Positions 59,455 through 64,000 of a stretch of DNA of 64,000 nucleotides are shown in pieces. Source of the stretch: CAYPSN01 sp041907025 (lineage in GTDB: Bacteria; Patescibacteriota; Saccharimonadia; CAILAD01; JADZBC01). The stretch is taken from contig JAYRIB010000004.1 in NCBI GenBank assembly GCA_041907025.1, forward strand, positions 3,781-67,780, read 5' to 3'. The stretch's first letter is position 1. Every line of letters begins with the position of its first letter. The notes below the pieces were generated by a model. That model saw nothing but the letters and a program-made list of their open reading frames with translations. It had not been told where the DNA came from and did no database searches. Both the position numbers and the translations under genes were made by a program.

Positions 59455-62031
59455 ATGGCAGATACAACCGACAAGCAAGCTAAAGAACCCCAGATGACGC
59501 CCGAAGAGCAAACAAACCAGGCGATGATTGAGAGTGGTATTGGCCAGGTAGAATTCCGCACCATTGAAACGGAAATGGAGAAGAGCTACCTCGACTATTC
59601 CATGAGTGTCATCGTTTCACGCGCGTTGCCTGATGTGCGTGACGGGCTCAAGCCAGTGCACCGACGTATACTTTTCGTAATGAACAACCTTGGTCTGCGC
59701 CACGGTTCTAAGTTCCGCAAGAGCGCCACCGTGGTTGGTGATGTGATGGGTAGCTATCACCCTCACGGCGATAGCGCAATCTACGACGCCATGGCTCGTA
59801 TGGCGCAAGACTTTTCGATGCGCTACATGCTGGTTGATGGTCAAGGTAACTTTGGTTCGATTGACGGTGACTCGCCAGCCGCCATGCGTTATACCGAAGC
59901 TCGCATGCAGAAGCTCACCGAGGAGTTGTTGGTCGACATCGACAAAGACACCGTGGACTTTAGACCCAACTACGATGGTAATAAGCGTGAGCCATCAGTC
60001 CTGCCAGCTAAATTACCAAACTTACTCTTAAACGGTGTACAGGGTATTGCCGTTGGTATGGCAACTAATATCCCGCCTCACAATCTAACCGAAATCGTCG
60101 ATGCCGTAATCCATATTATCGACAACCCCGAAGCTACCGTCGCCGATCTCATTGGTATCGTGACGGGTCCAGACTTCCCGGGTGGGGGGATTATCTTTGA
60201 CGACGGCGGCATAGCTCAGGCCTACGGCACGGGCAAGGGTAGTATTGTGATGCGGGCTGATGCTGAGATTGAAGAAGATAAAAAAGGCCGCCAGCGTATT
60301 GTAGTTACCTCAATCCCATTCCAGGTGAACAAGTCTACCCTAGTGACCAAGATTGCCGACCTGTATCACGAGAAGAAGCTGATTGGTATCTCTGACGTAC
60401 GCGATGAATCATCAGACCGTGTCGGCGTGCGCATTATCATTGAGCTCAAGAAAGACGCTTACGCTCAGAAGCTCCTAAACCAACTCTTTCGCTTAACGCC
60501 CCTGCAAACTACCTTCCACGTTAATATGCTCGCCTTGGTGAATGGTATTCAGCCGCGCGTGCTCAACCTTGAGATGGTCTTGCGTCATTACCTTGACCAC
60601 CGCAAGATCGTGGTGCGTCGTCGCACTGAGTTTGAGCTGCGCAAAGCGCAGGCCAGAGCGCACATTCTAGAGGGCTTACGTATTGCCCTTGATCAGATCG
60701 ATAAGGTTATTTCGACCATCCGGGCGAGCTCGACCAAAGAAGAAGCCCTTGCCAACTTAATTAAGAACTTTAAGTTGACCGAGATTCAAGCTAAAGCTAT
60801 TCTCGACATGCAACTGCGGACCCTGGCTGGCTTGGAACGCAAAAGGATTGAAGATGAGTACAACGCACTCATGTTGTTAATCAAAGAGCTCGAGACCATC
60901 CTGAGCGACGAGGCCAACATCCTTAAAGTTATTCGTGAAGAGCTGGTTGAGCTTAAAGAAAAGCATGGCGACAAACGCCGAACTAAGGTTGTGAAATCAG
61001 CTATTGGTAAGTTCTCGGATGAAGATTTGATCCCGAACGAAGAAGTGATTATTACCTTGACGACTGGTAACTACATTAAGCGCATGCCATCAAATACCTA
61101 TACGGCGCAAGCGCGTGGCGGTAAAGGTAAAATCGGTATGGCCACCAAGGAAGAGGACGTGGTAGAGCACATGGTGCAGACGAATAACCACGATACCATC
61201 CTGTTCTTTACCTCGCTCGGGCGGGCCTTTAAGCTGAAAGCGCACGAGGTGCCAGCTTCATCCCGTACTGCTAAAGGCCAGGCGATCGTTAATTTACTGA
61301 ATCTGAGTCCAGACGAGCGTGTCACTTCCTTGCTGACGATTGAGAAGGACAATGCCTCCAAGTTCCTGTTTATGACCACCAAGAACGGGGTAATCAAGAA
61401 GACAGCGATTACTGAGTATCAGAATGTCCGAGCCAGTGGACTGATTGCCATTAAGCTCGACAAGGGTGATGAGCTCAAGTGGGTCAAGAAGACGCACGGT
61501 AGCGATGATATTATCATCTCAACCGCTATGGCGCAGGCCATTCGGTTCAAAGAATCAGATGCCAGGCCCATGGGGCGGGCTACGCGCGGCGTGCGTGGTA
61601 TTCGCCTGCGCACGGGCGACACGGTGGTCGGTATGGATGTACTGGGTGGTGACAGTATGATGCTGGTAGTGATGGAGAATGGCTATGGTAAGGTGACCAA
61701 GACCGCGCAATTTATGCCTCATAACCGTGGCGGCGTGGGTATTAAGGCGGGTGTGGTGAGTACTAAGACAGGTAAAGTTGTTGACGTACAGGTACTCGAG
61801 AGCGTTGACCAAGACGTCCTCATCATTTCTAAGCAGGGTCAGGTGATTCGTCTCAACGCTGACAAGATCCCCGTAATTAGTCGTGCAACCCAGGGAGTGC
61901 GCATTATGCGCCTCGCCGAAAAAGACACCGTGGCTTCGGTTACTCTGCTGCCAACTGGCATATTGCCTGAAGTTTTGGAGGGTGAAATTGCCGCTGAACA
62001 GATAGTGCCAGCAGAGGGTTCAACTGAATAA
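59455..62031 (+). CDS. gyrA: DNA gyrase subunit A
   Basis: 858 residues. Winged-helix and tower domains with YHPHGDSAIYDAMARMAQDFSMR and catalytic Tyr146 in AAMRYTEARM. The C-terminal beta-pinwheel repeats contain the GyrA box variant QARGGKGKIGM, the motif needed to wrap DNA and introduce negative supercoils. ATG 59455 follows gagga closely, 7 bp after the gyrB stop. Confidence 0.97.
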   Translation: MADTTDKQAKEPQMTPEEQTNQAMIESGIGQVEFRTIETEMEKSYLDYSMSVIVSRALPDVRDGLKPVHRRILFVMNNLGLRHGSKFRKSATVVGDVMGSYHPHGDSAIYDAMARMAQDFSMRYMLVDGQGNFGSIDGDSPAAMRYTEARMQKLTEELLVDIDKDTVDFRPNYDGNKREPSVLPAKLPNLLLNGVQGIAVGMATNIPPHNLTEIVDAVIHIIDNPEATVADLIGIVTGPDFPGGGIIFDDGGIAQAYGTGKGSIVMRADAEIEEDKKGRQRIVVTSIPFQVNKSTLVTKIADLYHEKKLIGISDVRDESSDRVGVRIIIELKKDAYAQKLLNQLFRLTPLQTTFHVNMLALVNGIQPRVLNLEMVLRHYLDHRKIVVRRRTEFELRKAQARAHILEGLRIALDQIDKVISTIRASSTKEEALANLIKNFKLTEIQAKAILDMQLRTLAGLERKRIEDEYNALMLLIKELETILSDEANILKVIREELVELKEKHGDKRRTKVVKSAIGKFSDEDLIPNEEVIITLTTGNYIKRMPSNTYTAQARGGKGKIGMATKEEDVVEHMVQTNNHDTILFFTSLGRAFKLKAHEVPASSRTAKGQAIVNLLNLSPDERVTSLLTIEKDNASKFLFMTTKNGVIKKTAITEYQNVRASGLIAIKLDKGDELKWVKKTHGSDDIIISTAMAQAIRFKESDARPMGRATRGVRGIRLRTGDTVVGMDVLGGDSMMLVVMENGYGKVTKTAQFMPHNRGGVGIKAGVVSTKTGKVVDVQVLESVDQDVLIISKQGQVIRLNADKIPVISRATQGVRIMRLAEKDTVASVTLLPTGILPEVLEGEIAAEQIVPAEGSTE

Positions 62032-62087
62032 GGCTAGAAAAGCCCTAGAAGTTCCTGCATAATGGTTATGTAACATGGTGGTGGAAC

Positions 62088-62684
62088 ATGCTGAGCGCCT
62101 TACCTCAGAAAATACTTCATAGAATTAGTAATAAGTTTGTCAGTCCTCAGGCTCTGCTAGCAGAGATTGGGGTACAACCTGGCCAAAGCATCCTGGAGCT
62201 GGGGTCGCCGATTGGTTTTTTTGCTCACGCTGCTCTTGAGGCGGTTGGACCACAAGGCAGTGTTTACGCTGCTGGCCCCACGCCTGAGTCGCTCGAGTCG
62301 CTCGATCACTTTAAGCATCGCGAGAATTTCAGGCCAGTACTACTCAGAGACATTGTACAAGGCAAAACAGTCCCCTTGCACGCTATTGATGTAGTTATTC
62401 TTACTAATCTGCTCTCGAATGCGATGCATCCTGGTGACTTTTGTATCTCGATTGTGCAGTACTTGAAGCCTGGTAGCGAAGTAGTTTTGATGGATTGGGA
62501 TTCGCAGGACGAATCTGTGGGGCCGAGCAAGTCGCAGCGCGTTACACGTGAGGCAGCCATTAAGTTGCTCAGCCAATGCGGACTTGAATTTACGCGGGTG
62601 CTCAAGACCCCCGGCTATCATTATGGCGTGGTCTTTCATGCTACTGGTCAAGCAGACCTGAAAAGTGGTAATCTAGAAGCATGA
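62088..62684 (+). CDS. Methyltransferase-like protein
   Basis: 198 residues. LAEIGVQPGQSILELGSPIGFFAHAALEAVGPQGSVYAAG follows the Rossmann SAM-binding pattern (described as motif I with ELGSPIG in place of the usual ExGxGxG). VVILTNLLSNAMHPGD and LKPGSEVVLMDWD match motifs IV and V. The altered glycine loop leaves SAM binding uncertain. It overlaps the next gene by 4 bp. Confidence 0.6.
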   Translation: MLSALPQKILHRISNKFVSPQALLAEIGVQPGQSILELGSPIGFFAHAALEAVGPQGSVYAAGPTPESLESLDHFKHRENFRPVLLRDIVQGKTVPLHAIDVVILTNLLSNAMHPGDFCISIVQYLKPGSEVVLMDWDSQDESVGPSKSQRVTREAAIKLLSQCGLEFTRVLKTPGYHYGVVFHATGQADLKSGNLEA

Positions 62685-63526
62685 TACAAGTTACTCCACT
62701 CCTCGTAATTCCATTCTTAGTCTGGGTGATCGCTCAGGGTATCAAATTCAGCCTAGCTCTGGTGCGCGGTGAGTTTGATTTGCGCTATTTATTTGCCTCA
62801 GGTGGCATGCCGAGTGTGCATTCGGCAGTTGTTTGTTCACTTGCTACGGTGGTGTTTATAGAGAGTGGCGCTAATAGTGCGGTCTTTGGCTTGGCAGCTG
62901 TGTATGCTGGGATTGTCATGTATGATTCGTTTGGGGTCCGTCGCTCGGCTGGAGAGCAGGCCCATGCCCTCAATACCCTGCTTGAAGAACTGACTGAGCG
63001 CGGTAGCATTGCCGACCGGGCGCGCTACGGCAAGTTGCGCGAGGTACTTGGCCACAAGCCAACTGAAGTTGCGGCAGGTGCCGTGCTAGGTGTGGTGGCT
63101 GCTAGCGCGATGGAATACAACAAGGTTAGCCCGTATTTAAGCTTCCTAGCCGCCCAGCCGTATCGCTATGAGTTATACTTTTATGCGATTGTAAGTGGCG
63201 TGTTGCTTCTGAGCGGTGTGGCTGCCTGGGTAGGCCAGCGCAAAAAGCGCTCAGCACGGGCTAAGGTGATACGTCGACTTGGCTATCTTAACCTTGTTTC
63301 GGGCGCCGCCCTGGCACTACTCGCCCTCTGTCAATACGAGCAGATTGCAATTGCGAGTGGCCGTGGCTTGGCTTGGTTGGTACTGGCAGCCTGGTTGGCC
63401 TGGAGTGGCATTTATATTTTCAAAAACAGCAAAGTTTTACGCCAGGCCGAGGTCAAGGATCCAAACCTCGAACGTAAGGACAAGTGGCTAACTAAAGCCA
63501 AGCGAACGAAAAAGAAAAAGAAATAG
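62681..63526 (+). CDS. Divergent PAP2 family membrane protein (DUF212)
   Basis: 281 residues. The first ~150 residues match the YuiD/DUF212 family: FASGGMPSVHSAVVCSLATVV, YDSFGVRRSAGEQAHALN, and LGHKPTEVAAGAVLGV, containing the phosphatase-like His motifs. A C-terminal extension adds three more membrane helices and a lysine-rich tail. Probably a lipid phosphatase relative; substrate unknown. It overlaps the methyltransferase-like gene. Confidence 0.85.
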   Translation: MIQVTPLLVIPFLVWVIAQGIKFSLALVRGEFDLRYLFASGGMPSVHSAVVCSLATVVFIESGANSAVFGLAAVYAGIVMYDSFGVRRSAGEQAHALNTLLEELTERGSIADRARYGKLREVLGHKPTEVAAGAVLGVVAASAMEYNKVSPYLSFLAAQPYRYELYFYAIVSGVLLLSGVAAWVGQRKKRSARAKVIRRLGYLNLVSGAALALLALCQYEQIAIASGRGLAWLVLAAWLAWSGIYIFKNSKVLRQAEVKDPNLERKDKWLTKAKRTKKKKK

Positions 63527-63557
63527 TCACCCACCTTAACCATGGCTGCTAAAGGTG

Positions 63558-63586
63558 TTGACTTATATTGCACAGGTCTCTACAAT
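63558..63586 (+). promoter_or_regulatory. rRNA operon promoter
   Basis: ttgact (63558-63563), 17 bp, tacaat (63581-63586). The predicted start is about 63593, with a ~250-nt leader to the 16S 5' end. Confidence 0.8.
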
Positions 63587-63592
63587 AGTAAG

Positions 63593-63840
63593 GTCTTGAT
63601 ACTTCGTTATCGCTCAAAATAAAAACAGCGACTCGATACCTCAACTTACTAGCTGAGAAGAATCGACAAAAGGTTGCTGATTTTATTTTGACCACATGCG
63701 TTAACGGCCAAAGTTTAAGATTACTTTGACAAGTGAATAGTGCTAGTAACACCTTGTTATTAAATGGGTCCGATGAGATTCCTTCGGGATGAAACATCGG
63801 TCAATTTCTGTGAATATTACTTTTCAAAAGGTAATAAACT
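63593..63840 (+). other. 16S rRNA leader
   Basis: No gene seen. Contains the hairpin ccgatg/catcgg with an inner ttcg loop (63770-63800), probably part of precursor processing or antitermination. cgctcaaaataaaa near 63611-63624 is loosely like a boxA element. Confidence 0.5.
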
Positions 63841-63841
63841 T

Positions 63842-64000
63842 TTTTGGAGAGTTTGATCCTGGCTCAGGATTAACGCTGGCGGTATGCCTAACACATGCAA
63901 GTCGAACGGAATACTAATTAAGAGAATCTCACACTAGTGAGAGGTTCTCACGAGTAGTATTTAGTGGCGGACGGGTGAGTAACACGTTGGAACCTGCCCC
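63842..64000 (+). rRNA. rrs: 16S rRNA, 5' part
   Basis: gagtttgatcctggctcagg, the universal 5' region, begins at 63848. It continues with attaacgctggcggtatgcc, acacatgcaagtcgaacgg and gtggcggacgggtgagtaac. The gene continues past the window. The text resembles Saccharibacteria-type 16S sequences in my memory, but this was not aligned. Confidence 0.97.

Noticed and set aside
63549..63797. 82-codon minus-strand frame in the rRNA leader
   Set aside because: It lies over the rRNA promoter and leader and has no start signal or motif.
63770..63800. Hammerhead-ribozyme-like string (cgatgag ... gaaac) in the rRNA leader
   Set aside because: The conserved CUGAUGA reads CCGATGA, stem II does not close properly, and stems I and III have no partners; ccgatg/catcgg simply makes a hairpin.
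1..64000. CRISPR array
   Set aside because: No series of regularly spaced direct repeats was seen; the only exact repeats are the tRNA copies and the NHL tract.
1..64000. UGA recoded as glycine, as in some CPR phyla
   Set aside because: UGA ends genes at expected positions (for example 497-499 and 30847-30849) and is not seen inside conserved frames.

Overview
The window is a dense stretch of a small bacterial chromosome, about half G+C by eye, using the standard bacterial code (UGA is a stop). The best fit is a Patescibacteria/CPR member, most likely Candidatus Saccharibacteria (TM7). This is inferred from family content and style: DUF4012, AI-2E-type, bactofilin, DUF4446 and TraG/VirB4-like genes, few biosynthetic genes, many membrane proteins of unknown role, and the first ~160 nt of a 16S rRNA at the right end. 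I could not run a database search, so the lineage is an inference.

Layout. 1-9.4 kb: end of a PucR-type regulator, tRNA-Val flanked by partial copies of itself, a PyrE-like enzyme, a T-box-like leader and thrS, Nudix-miaA, an HTH-nucleotidyltransferase protein, AI-2E permease, MBL-like protein, rpmB, M50 protease, a 6S-like RNA, a PaaX/Cas2-fold regulator and tRNA-Pro. 9.5-16.6 kb: a 1711-residue surface protein (NHL and Ig-like repeats, a C-terminal histidine-kinase H-box), then HIT, uppP and rnhA. 16.6-29.5 kb: rnpB, an envelope glycan cluster (sugar transferase, GT4, DUF4012), the infC-rpmI-rplT operon, a DAGK-like/bactofilin/DUF4446 cluster, comM, galT-like, and two GT4 genes. 29.6-33.6 kb: tmRNA followed by G+C-rich, probably acquired genes (dioxygenase, PRTase, PlsC-like). 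33.7-47.7 kb: degenerate histidine kinase, HTH-Nudix regulator, class I aldolase, smpB, argS, PPM-like membrane protein, UvrD-nuclease fusion, SprT, Zn ribbon, rmuC and trpS. 47.7-48.3 kb: a ~500-nt structured noncoding RNA with its own promoter and terminator. 48.5-64 kb: pheS, pheT (carrying an inserted NlpC/P60 domain), L,D-transpeptidase, a TraG/VirB4-like ATPase, gyrB, gyrA and the start of an rRNA operon.

Together the genes cover translation (four synthetases, IF3, L20, L28, L35, tmRNA/SmpB, RNase P), DNA topology and repair, and envelope construction (UppP, sugar transferase, GT4s, L,D-transpeptidase). Three features stand out. PheT contains a nearly complete cell-wall-peptidase-type domain. 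The ~500-nt RNA matches no class I recognise. Histidine-kinase modules appear split between a surface protein that has the H-box and a membrane kinase that lacks the histidine. Many genes also have a -10 box 6-7 nt before the start codon, indicating leaderless mRNAs, and infC and miaA appear to start at non-AUG/GUG/UUG codons.
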